Shown: positions 35,955 through 46,059, counted from the stretch's first letter. The stretch: 64,000 bases of DNA from Micromonospora andamanensis (GCF_016863495.1 NZ_BOOZ01000008.1:62001-126000); one strand, 5' to 3'. Program-made: numbers and translations. Notes: generated from the letters alone by a model not told the origin.

Positions 35955-35967
35955 GTAGACACGCTAC
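35955..35967. promoter_or_regulatory. padR promoter dyad
   Basis: GTAGACACGCTAC, a GTAG-N5-CTAC dyad 3 bp upstream of the padR ATG and overlapping its putative -10 hexamer. On the minus strand it reads GTAGCGTGTCTAC, one base different from the cydA dyad at 29016-29028. Confidence 0.55.
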
Positions 35968-36097
35968 TTGTTATCCGGGTGGTGGGCCACCGGGGTGCGG
36001 CCAGCGGTTACCGAGCGCAGCCAACTAGGGTATGTGCCCAGAGTCACTCGCCGGCATCAGCGCCGGGGGTGGTAGCCCGACGCACACGGAGGTCACC

Positions 36098-37045
36098 GTG
36101 GCCCGCCAGTCGCCCCAACGGCCGGACGCCGACGAGCCCGAGCTCGATGACACGACCGGCACCAGCGAGCCGGACGTCGCCGAGCCGGCCGACGCCGAGC
36201 CCGACGTCGCCGCCGCGCAGACCGCGAACCGCGCGCTCTGGGACGAGCTGCGGATCGATCCGGTGGAGATCGCGCTGCCCGCCGGCACCGGTTTCACCCT
36301 GCGGGCGTACCGGCCGGCAAGCGAGCTGACCCCGACCGACGTGGCCGAACGCGACGCCGACGACCCCTTCCTCGCCCGCCGGCAGGTCGACACGGCTGCG
36401 GACGACGACGAGGAGGAGGGTGACGTCGTGATCCTCGACGAGGACGTCGCCCGGGAGTTCGCCGAGAGTGAGGACGAGGAGAAGCGGGCACAGGGCGACG
36501 ACGACGCCGAGGACGGGAAGGACGAGGCCGACGAGGTCGCCGCCGACGAGGCGGGCGACGAGGAGGTGCCGATCTTCCTGACCCACCGGGGCCGGTTGCT
36601 GCTGTTCAAGACGCCCGAGTCCCTCGTCAATTTCGTCCGTTCCGGCGCGCCCAACGACCTGTCTCAGCTGGACAGTTGGGCTGAACTGTCCGAACGGGTG
36701 GAACCGGCAGACATCGCACCACTGGACGATGACGTCTACGAACTGGATCTCGTCGTGGAGAACCTCCGCGGCGGGCACGACACCTGGGACCCGACGCTGC
36801 TCATCGAGGCCGGCGAGGTGGCCCGCGACCTGGCGTACGCCCTGCGGTTGCCGGCGGTGCTGGACATGCTCTCCACCGGCTCCAGTCTCGACGACCTGGA
36901 CGAAGCGCTGCGGGCGTCCGTCGGCGGCGGCATCGGCGGCTTCATGGGACGGCGTAGGCTGAAGAAAATTGGGGCACAAACCGCAAGTCTGGGTTGGCGG
37001 ACCATTGTCGGGAAGATCTCTGCGACCGTGGACTGGCGCGACTGA
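36098..37045 (+). CDS. Acidic hypothetical protein
   Basis: Unrecognised protein (315 aa), very acidic. The first ~50 residues are Asp/Glu/Pro-rich, a folded-looking segment follows (LWDELRIDPVEIALPAG...FTLRAYRPASE), then a long Glu/Asp run (about 105-170), and a C-terminal domain starting IFLTHRGRLLLFKTPESLVNFVRS and ending GWRTIVGKISATVDWRD. GTG 36098 has GGAGGT 5 nt upstream. It is transcribed toward the 774-aa protein, with 64 bp between them. Some relatives may be labelled 'DNA primase' in databases, but no primase motif is visible. Confidence 0.72.
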   Translation: MARQSPQRPDADEPELDDTTGTSEPDVAEPADAEPDVAAAQTANRALWDELRIDPVEIALPAGTGFTLRAYRPASELTPTDVAERDADDPFLARRQVDTAADDDEEEGDVVILDEDVAREFAESEDEEKRAQGDDDAEDGKDEADEVAADEAGDEEVPIFLTHRGRLLLFKTPESLVNFVRSGAPNDLSQLDSWAELSERVEPADIAPLDDDVYELDLVVENLRGGHDTWDPTLLIEAGEVARDLAYALRLPAVLDMLSTGSSLDDLDEALRASVGGGIGGFMGRRRLKKIGAQTASLGWRTIVGKISATVDWRD

Positions 37046-37109
37046 CCCACACCAGGGAGCATCAGTCTCTGGCAGAGAAAGCCCTGTGTCCCGGGAGGAG
37101 GACGACGCC

Positions 37110-39434
37110 GTGGCGCTCGTGCGCGTGTACTGCGGTCTGACCTCGGCGGACCCGGCCGACCGACCGGTCTCGGCCGGATCGGCGCTGACGTCCGCTGTGG
37201 TCGACGACGCAGGCCGTCTGCTGCATGTCTGCGAGATCGGCGACGACCCGACGGGCTACGCCCGGCTGGTCACGCTGCTCGTGGAACGCTCAGGCGGGCC
37301 GAGCGGTGCGGCGATAGCCGCCGACAGCGACGACCACACGATCACTTCTCTGCTCAGTGCCGCCGGTCGCCCCCTGGCGATCGCCGACGACGACTCGGTC
37401 GACGACTTCGCCGAGCGGTTCGCCGACGACGACTCGCTCGAGGAGATGCAGTCTCCGCCTGCCGTTCGGCGTGCCATCGGCCTCGCCCGGGCGTTGCAGG
37501 CCGGGGCACTGTCGGCGGTGACCCTGCCCGCCCCCCGTGACCTCGCCGGGTACAAGCAGGTCCTCGCCGCGCACGCCGCGCTGGCCAGCGGCCGGCACTC
37601 CGCCGCTGTCGCGTTGCGCGAGGTGCTCCGCGAGCTCTACCCGGCCGCGTTGCGCGCCTACCCCGACCCGGCCGAGTCGATTCCGCTGGCCGTGCTGGAC
37701 GCGCTGCCCGAGCCGGGCATGTTGACCGACGCGGCCGGCCGTGGCCGCGATGCCGCGGTCACGGCGGACGCGGTCGCCGCCCAGCTCGCCACCGAAGGGG
37801 CGGGTGACGCGGAGGCGATCGACGAGGCGGTCACCGCGCTGCGCGTCGCCATCTCCGAGACCCCCCGACGGGCCACGGTCAACCGGGCCCTCACCTCCGC
37901 CGCCGCCGAGACCATCCGGCAGGCGGTCGCCTCGGTGCGGGCCTGTGACGCCGGCTGCGAGGCACTTGTCGGTGCCCTGCGTGCCCGCACCGCCGGGCCC
38001 GTGCAGGCGTCCGGTCGACGAGCCGCCGCGCGACGCGGCGAGCAGGTCGGCGAACTGTCGGCAAGCACCCCGGGCACCACTACCGGTCTGCGCTCGGTAC
38101 GTCCCAACGGCCCCGAGCCGGCCGGTGGCCGCCGCAGCCGGCCGGAGCCGGTGCCGGGCGCTGCCCCACCGCCCTCTCCGCGTCCGCTCGGGCCACCACC
38201 CGTGGCACCCGCGCCTGTCGCTCCGCCGCCTGTCGCGCCGGCCCCGATGACGCCAGCCGCCGTTGCCGGCCCGCCCGCTTCGCCATCGCGCGCTGAGTCG
38301 CTCCCCGCGCGCGGCGACGGCCCGACCAACCGACCGATCTCCGCGCCGCCTCCGCCGCCGCCCGGGATCACCCCGATCGCGCCGACGCAGCGCGGTTCCA
38401 TCCCGCCCGCCGAGGCGGGCGAGCCGTTCCGACCGACGCTCACCACCGCGGCGATCAACCACGCGCGGGCCGAGCGGCAGCGCACAGTCATCCCGCCCCG
38501 GCCGAAGACAAACGGCGAACCACCGGCACCTGCCGGCGGCTTCAGCGCCACCGACCTCAGCGTCCCGGTGCCGACGCCCCGGCCGGAGCAGGACAAGACC
38601 GCTCCCCCCGGGTCCCGCTCGAACTGGCCGCTCGTCAACAACCCGGAGAACCCGGCGGACACCTCGCCCCGCAATCCCGTCGTCGGCTCGTACGACGACC
38701 GGGGTCGGCGCAGTGCTCCGCAGGCTCCGACCGAGCACAGTGCCGACCGCCGGGTCACCCCGCCGTGGCTCGCCGACGACCTGCCGCCAGAGCCTCCGGT
38801 GCTGCGGCTGGTCGAGCCGCCACCGCTGGCCGACCGTGCGCTGCGCAACGGGACGGAGCCGCCACCGGAGACGCCGCCGCTACGGCTCGTCGATCGGGGC
38901 GGCCCGGAACGCGGCAACCGGGCACCCGAGCGGTTGGACCTGCCACCGGCCCGCCGTGCGGCCGAGCCGCCGATCGAGCACCGGACACCGCCGGTCTCCG
39001 ACGAGGGCGACGGCGACCTGCTGATCTTCGCGCAGGCCCGCTCCGCCTGGTTCGTGGGACACGGCGAAGAGGCCGACCTGGACTGGTCGACAACTGCCGA
39101 CAGCGGCTGGCAGGCCGCCGAACAGGCGGCCCGTCCCGCGGTGGGCGCCGAGACGAACGCCGGGCTGCCCAAGCGTGTGCCGCAGGCCAACCTGGTGCCC
39201 GGCTCGCCGTTGCGCGAGGAGCGACCACTGCGGATAGTGCGGGACGCGGCCAGCCTGGCCGAGAACACCACAGGCTACTTCCGCGGCTGGCGCCGAGGGC
39301 AGGAGATCGGTGGGTTCGCGGTCGGTGGGCGCCCCGGGCGGGAGGCCGCCGGCGGCTGGGACTTCACCCGGGACACCGGCGATCGCGACGACGATCGGGA
39401 GTACGAGTACCGCTCCGCCGGCTACCGCTCCTGA
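37110..39434 (+). CDS. Hypothetical protein: IS110-like N-terminus, Pro-rich middle, CvnA-type C-terminal module
   Basis: Protein of 774 aa with three parts. Residues 1-~210 ([62 protein letters not shown]) loosely follow the layout of IS110 transposase N-termini, but the acidic catalytic residues are not clearly kept. Residues ~330-630 are Pro/Ala-rich and probably disordered. Residues ~639-735 carry SAWF (645-648), WSTTADSGWQAA, GLPKRVPQANLVPG (from 685) and YFRGWRRG (from 723), all matched in the C-terminus of the CvnA kinase. GTG 37110 follows GGAGGAG. No terminal repeats flank it. Role unknown; I infer a Cvn-associated protein with a domesticated domain. Confidence 0.7.
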   Translation: MALVRVYCGLTSADPADRPVSAGSALTSAVVDDAGRLLHVCEIGDDPTGYARLVTLLVERSGGPSGAAIAADSDDHTITSLLSAAGRPLAIADDDSVDDFAERFADDDSLEEMQSPPAVRRAIGLARALQAGALSAVTLPAPRDLAGYKQVLAAHAALASGRHSAAVALREVLRELYPAALRAYPDPAESIPLAVLDALPEPGMLTDAAGRGRDAAVTADAVAAQLATEGAGDAEAIDEAVTALRVAISETPRRATVNRALTSAAAETIRQAVASVRACDAGCEALVGALRARTAGPVQASGRRAAARRGEQVGELSASTPGTTTGLRSVRPNGPEPAGGRRSRPEPVPGAAPPPSPRPLGPPPVAPAPVAPPPVAPAPMTPAAVAGPPASPSRAESLPARGDGPTNRPISAPPPPPPGITPIAPTQRGSIPPAEAGEPFRPTLTTAAINHARAERQRTVIPPRPKTNGEPPAPAGGFSATDLSVPVPTPRPEQDKTAPPGSRSNWPLVNNPENPADTSPRNPVVGSYDDRGRRSAPQAPTEHSADRRVTPPWLADDLPPEPPVLRLVEPPPLADRALRNGTEPPPETPPLRLVDRGGPERGNRAPERLDLPPARRAAEPPIEHRTPPVSDEGDGDLLIFAQARSAWFVGHGEEADLDWSTTADSGWQAAEQAARPAVGAETNAGLPKRVPQANLVPGSPLREERPLRIVRDAASLAENTTGYFRGWRRGQEIGGFAVGGRPGREAAGGWDFTRDTGDRDDDREYEYRSAGYRS

Positions 39435-39605
39435 CCTGAGGACGACGTCGGCAGGGGCGGTGCCCAGCACTCCCTCCGGCGGTCCCGCACCGCCTTTCAC
39501 CTGCGTGTTCATGCCCACACCCGGATAATTTGACGCCGGGTCGACGGGGCCGGGAGCATACCCGCGGAACAGCCGGCGGCAGGTCGCCGGGCGGGAAGGC
39601 GACTC

Positions 39606-40826
39606 ATGGCGACACCGGTAACCGGCCCATCCGTGATCACCCGACGCGGCGTGCTGGCCGCGGCGGCGGGCACGCTTCTGCTGGGCGCCTGCGGGCGCGA
39701 CGGCGAGCGGGAGAACGTCGTCACCCGGCCCACCCCCGGTCACGAGCTGGTCGTCGGCGCCACGCTGGAGCTGACCGGCCCCGGTGCGGCGCTGGGCGTG
39801 CTCCAGCAGCGGGCGCTGGACATCAGCGTCGCAGCCCTCAACGAGAAGGGCGTGGCGGTGGGCAACCAACGCCGCTCGGTACGCGTCGAGGTCCTGGACA
39901 ACCGCAGCGATCCCCGGCTGGCCGCCCGACAGGCAACCGAGCTCGGCCGCCGCGACGACGTGCACGCCCTGCTCGGTGCCACCCTGGCGGAGACCTCGAT
40001 GTCGGTCATCGGGGTGGCACAGAAGCTTCGGCTGCCGTTCGTGTCACTGGCCTTCGGCGACTCCATCGCGGTGCCGCTGGCGCAGCGGGCCTTCATCTAC
40101 AAGGTCACCCCGGACGCCGGGGACGTGGCCCGGCGGCTCGCCCAACTGATGAGCGCCGAAGGGCTGCGCCGGGTGGTGCTGCTGGCCGAGGACGGGCTGC
40201 ACGGCGACTCGGGCGTACGGGCCATGCGGGGTGCGCTGCGCACCGCCGAGGTAGGTCTGGCCCGCACCGTACGGCTGCCCACCGGTAAGGACGGCGTGGC
40301 CCGCGCCGCAGAACGGGCTGTCGCGGCCGGCGCGGACGGTGTGGTGGTGTGGGCCACCGCGCCGAACTCCGGTGCCGCCGCGCGGGCGCTGCGCGCTGCC
40401 GGGCACGACGGCGAGTTGTTCTTCGACGCCGGGGCGGTGGCCGACGACACCCTGGACGCCCCGAACCTGCCCGCCGTCGAGGGTTCCTACGCGGTCCACC
40501 CGTCCTCGCTGGGCGGCTCCACAATCGCCAACAACAGCAGCGCCGCCGGGCGCGCCTACCGCGACCTCGTCTCGGCGTACATCCGCACGCACGGCGCCTA
40601 CCGGGGGTTCGCCCCGTACGCCTCGGACGCCCTGCTGCTGATCAGCACGGCGGCCCGGATGGCCGACAGCGTGGACCGTGGCCGGCTGCGGGCGTACCTG
40701 CAGAACCAGGTCACCGATGGGATGGCCGGGATGTACTCGTTCACCCCGATCCGGCACAGCGGCATGGACCGCCACTCCCTCGGGGTCTACCGCGTCGACG
40801 GCGGTGCCTGGAACCGGCTCAGCTGA
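39606..40826 (+). CDS. Orphan branched-chain amino acid-type ABC substrate-binding lipoprotein
   Basis: Secreted, lipid-anchored binding protein (406 aa) of the Leu/Ile/Val-binding fold. The N-terminus TRRGVLAAAAGTLLLGACG combines a twin-Arg with an LGAC lipobox, so Tat export is possible. The body starts LVVGATLELTGPGAALG, then LLGATLAETSMSVIGVAQ and VVLLAEDGLHGDSGVRAM. ATG 39606 follows GGGAAGGCG. No permease or ATPase genes are nearby, so it may act as a sensor partner, perhaps with the adjacent Cvn kinase (inference). Two hairpins follow it. Confidence 0.85.
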   Translation: MATPVTGPSVITRRGVLAAAAGTLLLGACGRDGERENVVTRPTPGHELVVGATLELTGPGAALGVLQQRALDISVAALNEKGVAVGNQRRSVRVEVLDNRSDPRLAARQATELGRRDDVHALLGATLAETSMSVIGVAQKLRLPFVSLAFGDSIAVPLAQRAFIYKVTPDAGDVARRLAQLMSAEGLRRVVLLAEDGLHGDSGVRAMRGALRTAEVGLARTVRLPTGKDGVARAAERAVAAGADGVVVWATAPNSGAAARALRAAGHDGELFFDAGAVADDTLDAPNLPAVEGSYAVHPSSLGGSTIANNSSAAGRAYRDLVSAYIRTHGAYRGFAPYASDALLLISTAARMADSVDRGRLRAYLQNQVTDGMAGMYSFTPIRHSGMDRHSLGVYRVDGGAWNRLS

Positions 40827-40828
40827 CG

Positions 40829-40856
40829 TCGGTGGGCACCCTCAGGTGCCCACCGA
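40829..40856 (+). terminator. Terminator after the binding-protein gene
   Basis: Perfect 12-bp arms TCGGTGGGCACC and GGTGCCCACCGA around a CTCA loop, starting 3 nt after the binding-protein stop. Confidence 0.8.
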
Positions 40857-40872
40857 GTGGACCCGGTCACCA

Positions 40873-40913
40873 ACCAGCGCCCGGTGTCGGCGGAGCCGTC
40901 ACCGGGCGCTGGT
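40873..40913 (-). terminator. Terminator after cvnD
   Basis: Perfect 14-bp arms (40873-40886 ACCAGCGCCCGGTG, and 40900-40913) with a 13-nt loop, 8 nt past the cvnD stop on the minus strand. With the adjacent hairpin it insulates the two convergent units. Confidence 0.8.
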
Positions 40914-40921
40914 GCCGATCG

Positions 40922-41536
40922 TCAGGCGGGCGCGACGGCCCGGGAGCGACGCATCGTAAGCACGTACTCGACAAGCGAGATCAGCACGTGCTTCGTCGAC
41001 TCCCGGTTCCGGGCGTCGCAGGCCACCACCGGCACGTCGCTGGAGATGGCGAGCGCCTCCCGAACGTCCTGCGGGTCGTGGTACTGCATCCCGTCGAAGC
41101 AGTTGATGGCCACCAGGTACGGCAGCCGTCGGTGCTCGAAGAAGTCGATCGCCGCGAAGCAGTCGGCCAGCCGGCGGGTGTCCACCAGCACGACCGCACC
41201 GATCGCGCCCCGCACCAGCTCATCCCACATGAACCAGAAACGGGTCTGACCCGGCGTACCGAACAGGTACAGGATCAGGTCACGATCGATCGAGATACGG
41301 CCGAAGTCCATGGCCACCGTGGTCGTCGTCTTGCCCGGCACCTGCCGGGTGTCGTCGACGCCGACTCCGGCGGAGGTCATGATGGCCTCGGTGGTCAGCG
41401 GCGTGATCTCCGAGACCGAGCCGACCAGCGTCGTCTTGCCGACGCCGAATCCACCGGCGATAACGATCTTCGCCGACGTCACGCGCCCGCTCGGGGCCGG
41501 CGGCCGGTGCGACATGTCAGAGCCTGCGAAGTCCAC
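40922..41536 (-). CDS. cvnD: CvnD-type small GTPase-like ATP/GTP-binding protein
   Basis: Fourth member of the conservon (204 aa), a Ras-like P-loop protein that, in Streptomyces conservons, works in a membrane complex with CvnA-C. It has the P-loop GGFGVGKTTLVGSVSE, switch-like DDTRQVPGKTTTTVAMDFG and a G3-like LFGTPGQTRFWFMWDELV. GTG 41536 gives the conserved N-terminal MDF and overlaps cvnC by 20 bp; an ATG at 41515 is the alternative. Confidence 0.9.
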   Translation of the reverse strand: MDFAGSDMSHRPPAPSGRVTSAKIVIAGGFGVGKTTLVGSVSEITPLTTEAIMTSAGVGVDDTRQVPGKTTTTVAMDFGRISIDRDLILYLFGTPGQTRFWFMWDELVRGAIGAVVLVDTRRLADCFAAIDFFEHRRLPYLVAINCFDGMQYHDPQDVREALAISSDVPVVACDARNRESTKHVLISLVEYVLTMRRSRAVAPA

Positions 41537-41894
41537 TCAGCACCCTCTCCAGCAGTTCAGTGCCCACCGCGTCGTCCGAGTCGTCCAGGATGGTCGGCTC
41601 GTGGACCGCGACCAGGCCGTCCGTCGCCATGTCGGCGATGAGCACCCGGGCCACGCCGAGCGGAAGCTGCATCCGCGCCGCGATCTCCGCGAGCGACTGC
41701 ACGCGTCCGTCACACAGCGCGGCGATGTACTGGTGCTCACGGCCTTGGCCACCGTTGCCAGTGGCAGCGGCCCGACCGCGCACCGTCGTCTCGACAAGCG
41801 CCTCCAGGGCGATGTCGAGGCGGGGACGGGTACGACCGCGGGTCACGGCGTATGGACGGACCAGCGCGCCGGTCGGCTCGTCACGATCAGCCAT
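41517..41894 (-). CDS. cvnC: CvnC, DUF742 protein
   Basis: Conservon protein (125 aa) with the DUF742 winged-helix-like domain: GALVRPYAVTRGRTRP near the start, then SLAEIAARMQLPLGVARVLIADMATDGLVAVHEP. Thought to link CvnB and CvnD in the complex. ATG 41894 follows a strong AAGGAGGTGA Shine-Dalgarno. A 100-bp gap with an 8-bp hairpin (41921-41939) separates it from cvnB, so its level may be set independently. Confidence 0.9.
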   Translation of the reverse strand: MADRDEPTGALVRPYAVTRGRTRPRLDIALEALVETTVRGRAAATGNGGQGREHQYIAALCDGRVQSLAEIAARMQLPLGVARVLIADMATDGLVAVHEPTILDDSDDAVGTELLERVLSGLRRL

Positions 41895-41994
41895 GTTGCC
41901 GCTCACCTCCTTCGTACCCGGCACCGGTTGGACCGGTGCTACCCGTCGTATGCAATGTTGTCGCCCCGCCTGCCCCCACCGGCCGGCGCGACGA

Positions 41995-42399
41995 TCAGCC
42001 CATCATCCCCACAGCCGTACGCGGCTGCGGGGTCAGGGCGTCGCCCACCCGGTCAACGAGCAGGGCCATTTCGTAACCGACCTGTCCCACGTCGCAACTA
42101 CGCGCGGCGAGCACCGCGAACGACGAGCCGTCGGAAATCGACATCAGGAACAGGAAGCCATTGTCCATCTCGACCACGGTCTGCAGCACGGCGCCTCCCT
42201 CGAAGCAGCGGGCCGCGCCCTGGGTCAGGCTGACCAGGCCGGAGGCGATCGCCGCCAACTGGTCCGCCCGGTCCCGCGGAAGGTCTCGTGACGACGCCAG
42301 GAGCAGGCCGTCCGCGGAGACGGCGACCGCATGCGCGACACCGGGTACCCGATCGGCGAAGTTGGCCAGCAGCCAACCGAGATCCTGCGTACTAGTCAT
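41995..42399 (-). CDS. cvnB: CvnB, roadblock/LC7 protein
   Basis: Roadblock/LC7 domain protein (134 aa), a likely regulator of the CvnD GTPase. Typical features are [46 protein letters not shown] and [23 protein letters not shown]. The start ATG overlaps the cvnA stop (42396-42399), so translation is coupled to the kinase. Confidence 0.93.
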   Translation of the reverse strand: MTSTQDLGWLLANFADRVPGVAHAVAVSADGLLLASSRDLPRDRADQLAAIASGLVSLTQGAARCFEGGAVLQTVVEMDNGFLFLMSISDGSSFAVLAARSCDVGQVGYEMALLVDRVGDALTPQPRTAVGMMG

Positions 42400-45300
42400 C
42401 CTTCTTGCTCCTTCTGCCCGCTCCCGGCCACCGGGCCAGAGCCAGACTGCGAGGATTGCTGCCCGCCCGGAGTTCCCTCCGGGCCGGTCGGGTTGCTGTC
42501 CGAGGGGTGACTGCGTCCCCGCTGGACACCCCGGTGGTACGCGGAGAGCAGACCGCGTACCGATTCCGGGTTACGGCGCTGCACCGAGGTGGTCGGCTTC
42601 TCCACAGCGCCCGGCACGAGCTGTGCCATCGGCGTACGCTTCGGCAGCCCGGTCTCGGTGGTGCCGGCCGGCGGCGCCTGGCTGGCGGCGCTGGCCGCCC
42701 GCCAACCGTCGTCGGCCGCGGTCCGCCAGATGTTCTCCTGCGGTGTGGGGCGGTGCGAGGGCGCGCTCTCGGCAGCGCCGGGCCGGGGCCCGCCGCTCGC
42801 TGCCGCGCCGTTCCCGCCGGACGCGCCCGCCCCCGTCGGAGTCTGTGCCATCGGTGCGTTACCTGTCGTCCCGGTCTGGGTCTGCTGGGCTGGCCGTTTG
42901 CCGACATCGACAGTGGAGAGCCGCTGGGTCGTCGCACCGGCCGTGGCCGGCTGACGCGCACCGGCCGACTCCTCCGGGCCCGGGCGACGGGTACGGAACC
43001 ACGCCGACTCCAGCTCGCGGAAGATCGGCAGCTCCATCGTCTCGTCCGCGTACCGCTGCCGGCTCTGGGCCTGCGGCGGCGTCGGGGCGGTCGGCTGGTT
43101 CTGCGCCGGCCGCGGGGCCGGGGTCTGACGCTGCACCCGAGGCAGTTCCGTGGTCATGTCCAGCGCGGCGGCCAGCCGCTCGGGCACCGCCGGGGCGGCC
43201 GGCTCGCCAGCCACCGGTGGCCAGGCCGGGGGTGCTGAGGCAGCACCCGCGCTCGGTGCCGACACGGGCCGCTGCGGCAGTTGCCCACCGGGCGGCGTCG
43301 AGACGGGCGAGCCCGAGACAGGCGAGGCCGACACGGGGTGACCGGAGACCGGGGCCGCCGAGACCGGCGGAGCGGAGTACGGCGTACCGGACACCGGAGG
43401 CGACGACACCGGGGGCACCGGCGGAGCGGACACCGCAGGCGGAGCGTACGGCCCGGCCTCGGGGCTGCTCGGCAGCTGACGCGGGATCGCCGGCGGCTGG
43501 CCGCCCGGCTCGTCGGTGGACCGGCGCTGCGGCAGCGGGTCGATCGGGTGACCGTTGGAGCTGAGTGGCGCGAAGCCGTTGCCGTTGCCACCCGTGGTGC
43601 CGCTGGCACCGGTCAGGTCCGACCAGGCGGGCAGGTTGCCGCCGCTGCCCACGGTCGTCGGCGTACCGGAACCGTTACGGCTGGCCGGGTCGAAGGGCCG
43701 ACCACCCAGGGTCACCTGGTTGCCCGAACCGCCAGGAGTGCGCGCGGCGGGCGGGGCAGGCGGGTGCGCGCCGTTGCCGAGCGCGGCCAGCGCGCCGAAC
43801 GCCGGGCTCGGCCCGGACGAGGGGCTGGCCGCCGCCGGCAGCGCGGGGTGCTGCTGCCCACGGCCGGACAGTGCCCGGGGCACCAGCACGGTGGGCGGCA
43901 GCGTGACCTCGGCGACCGTGCCGCGGTCGCTACCCGGTCGCAGCTCCACCTTGACGCCGTGCCGGGAGGCCAGGCGGGCGACCACGACCAGGCCCATCAT
44001 CCGGGAGACTGCGACGTCCACCTGGGGCGGCGTGGCCAGCCGCTCGTTCAGGTCGGCCAACTGCTCGCCGCTGATGCCGATGCCCCGGTCCTCCACGTAC
44101 AGCGAGGCACGGTCACCGACCCGGCGGGCCTCGACGAGCACCTGCGAGTCCGGCGGCGAGAAGGCTGTCGCGTTGTCGAACAGCTCGGCGACGAGATGGA
44201 CAAGGTCGTTCACCGCGTGCGCGGCGACCTCGATGTCCCGGTCGATCACCCCGAACTCGATCCGGGTGTAGTGCTCGACCTCGGACTGGGCGGCCCGCAG
44301 CACGTCGATGAGTGCGGCCGGCTCGCGCTGCACACGGGTCGAGTCGGCACCGGCGAGAACCAGTAGGTTCTCGTCGTTACGACGCATCCGGGTGGCGAGG
44401 TGGTCCAGCTGGAACAGTTCCGCCAGCCGGTCCGGGTCCTCTTCGCCGCGCTCCAGCCGGTCGAGGTGGCCGATCAGCCGGTCGACCAGGATCTGGGACC
44501 GGCGGGCCAGGTTGACGAACATCGTCGCGACCGACGACCGCAGCGCGGCCTGCTCGGCGGCGGTACGGACGGCTTCCAGGTGGACCGCGTTGAACGCCTC
44601 GGTCACCTGGCCGAACTCGTCCTTGCTGCGGACCGGCAGTGGTTCGGCGATCTGGTTGGCCAGCTGCACCGGCGAGAGCTGCCCGGTGACCTGCGGGTCG
44701 CGCAGCCTGGCCACCGCCTGGGGCAGCCCGTACTGGGCGATGGAGAGGGCACCCTGACGCAGCTCACGCAGTGAGCGGGCCATCGAGCGGGCCACCAGGA
44801 ACGCCAGGAAGATGGCCAGCAGCAGCATCGTGAGCAGCAGGCCGGTCTCCAGGAACACCGTGCGCTGCACCTCGGAGCGGAGGTCGCCGGCCTGTTCCAC
44901 CACGTCGGAGTCGAACTTCGACTCGACCGAGCGGATCAGTTTGCCGTTGGCGACGAGCGCTTCGTCCCACTGCTGAGGGGTGAACGAGATGCCGGCGAGG
45001 TTCTGGGAGTTGTCGGCGTTGACCTGGCTGATGTAGATCGTCGCCTGTCGGCGGTCGCCGCCGCCGATGGTCTGGGCGTGGAACTCCGCCTCCGCCTCGG
45101 TGGCCACCGCGTCGAAGCTCTGCTGCGCCTGCTGCTGACCGGTCTCGCTGGAGATGTAGTCGGTCCGCACGGTCGAGCTCATGCCACCCAGGATCAGCGC
45201 CCGGTGCACGACCACCCGGCGGACGGAGAGCCACTCCTTCTCCCGCGCCACCGCCGCGGCAGCTCGCATCCGGTCGCTCAGGTCGTTGTCACCGGCCAGC

Positions 45301-45866
45301 TGGCTGGCCGAGTCCCGGACGGTGAGCAGCTGGTTGATCAGCTCGTCGTAGGACTGGAGCGCGTCGGTGATCCGGAATTTTCCGTTGAGCACCTGGCTGC
45401 GGGCGCCGGGCAGGTCGCCGAGACCCTGATCGATCTGGCCGAGCAGCCCGTTCAGGCTGACGGGCAGATCGCTGAGGTCGGACCGCTGCTGCGAGTAGGG
45501 GGCCTTGTCCTGGTCGACCCGCGCTGAGACCTCGTTGTAGCGGTTGGCCGCCGCCTCCTTCTGCGCCGCGGTGCTGCGCTGCGGGTCCAGGCCCAGCAGC
45601 AGCACGGCCGCGGTCCGCTCATCCTGAAGGCCGTCCACCAGCTCGCCGGAGTGGCCGATGAGCTCGGCCAGGTCACCGGCCCGGTTCGCGTCGTTGAGCG
45701 CGTCCAGGTGGTCGACCAGACCGCTGGTGCCCACGACGACCGTGGCGATGGTCGGCACGATCATGATGAGACCGAGCTTGGACCAGATCGGCATGTCGCG
45801 GAGCCGACCTGCCGGCCGGCGTAGACGCGACAGGAGAGAACCTGCCGTCTTCGGCCGTTTGCTCAC
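42396..45866 (-). CDS. cvnA: CvnA, nitrate/nitrite-sensor-type histidine kinase
   Basis: Membrane sensor kinase (1156 aa). A cytoplasmic start ([17 protein letters not shown]) and transmembrane helix (about 28-50) precede a long extracellular helical sensor of NIT type (about 60-330). A second helix and HAMP (about 335-400) follow, then a DHp-like segment ([20 protein letters not shown], about 480-500) and an HATPase domain with N box [12 protein letters not shown] (near 560) and G box [11 protein letters not shown]. The last ~470 residues are Pro/Ser/Gln-rich and end in [30 protein letters not shown] and YHRGVQRG motifs shared with the 774-aa protein. The start GTG has an AT-rich upstream region. 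Heads cvnABCD. Confidence 0.92.
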   Translation of the reverse strand: MSKRPKTAGSLLSRLRRPAGRLRDMPIWSKLGLIMIVPTIATVVVGTSGLVDHLDALNDANRAGDLAELIGHSGELVDGLQDERTAAVLLLGLDPQRSTAAQKEAAANRYNEVSARVDQDKAPYSQQRSDLSDLPVSLNGLLGQIDQGLGDLPGARSQVLNGKFRITDALQSYDELINQLLTVRDSASQLAGDNDLSDRMRAAAAVAREKEWLSVRRVVVHRALILGGMSSTVRTDYISSETGQQQAQQSFDAVATEAEAEFHAQTIGGGDRRQATIYISQVNADNSQNLAGISFTPQQWDEALVANGKLIRSVESKFDSDVVEQAGDLRSEVQRTVFLETGLLLTMLLLAIFLAFLVARSMARSLRELRQGALSIAQYGLPQAVARLRDPQVTGQLSPVQLANQIAEPLPVRSKDEFGQVTEAFNAVHLEAVRTAAEQAALRSSVATMFVNLARRSQILVDRLIGHLDRLERGEEDPDRLAELFQLDHLATRMRRNDENLLVLAGADSTRVQREPAALIDVLRAAQSEVEHYTRIEFGVIDRDIEVAAHAVNDLVHLVAELFDNATAFSPPDSQVLVEARRVGDRASLYVEDRGIGISGEQLADLNERLATPPQVDVAVSRMMGLVVVARLASRHGVKVELRPGSDRGTVAEVTLPPTVLVPRALSGRGQQHPALPAAASPSSGPSPAFGALAALGNGAHPPAPPAARTPGGSGNQVTLGGRPFDPASRNGSGTPTTVGSGGNLPAWSDLTGASGTTGGNGNGFAPLSSNGHPIDPLPQRRSTDEPGGQPPAIPRQLPSSPEAGPYAPPAVSAPPVPPVSSPPVSGTPYSAPPVSAAPVSGHPVSASPVSGSPVSTPPGGQLPQRPVSAPSAGAASAPPAWPPVAGEPAAPAVPERLAAALDMTTELPRVQRQTPAPRPAQNQPTAPTPPQAQSRQRYADETMELPIFRELESAWFRTRRPGPEESAGARQPATAGATTQRLSTVDVGKRPAQQTQTGTTGNAPMAQTPTGAGASGGNGAAASGGPRPGAAESAPSHRPTPQENIWRTAADDGWRAASAASQAPPAGTTETGLPKRTPMAQLVPGAVEKPTTSVQRRNPESVRGLLSAYHRGVQRGRSHPSDSNPTGPEGTPGGQQSSQSGSGPVAGSGQKEQEG

Positions 45867-46059
45867 GTCACCGCCCTCGTGATTGCAGCGTCCGCGTTGC
45901 CCCCGGACAACGCCCAGCAGCCGACCCGGCGGGTCGGACCATCCGAGATTCCATCACGCCGCCACGGAAAGAGAAAGCCCAGGTTGGCCCCAGCCGGAGG
46001 TGTGATGAGATGTTGATGCAATTTGATCGCGGACCGTCTGTTCGGAGTTACTGGAAGTA

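Noticed and set aside
37110..39434. Intact IS110 insertion sequence
   Set aside because: No terminal or target repeats are visible, the C-terminal Tnp20 domain is missing, and the gene has a host-like Shine-Dalgarno and a Cvn-type tail.
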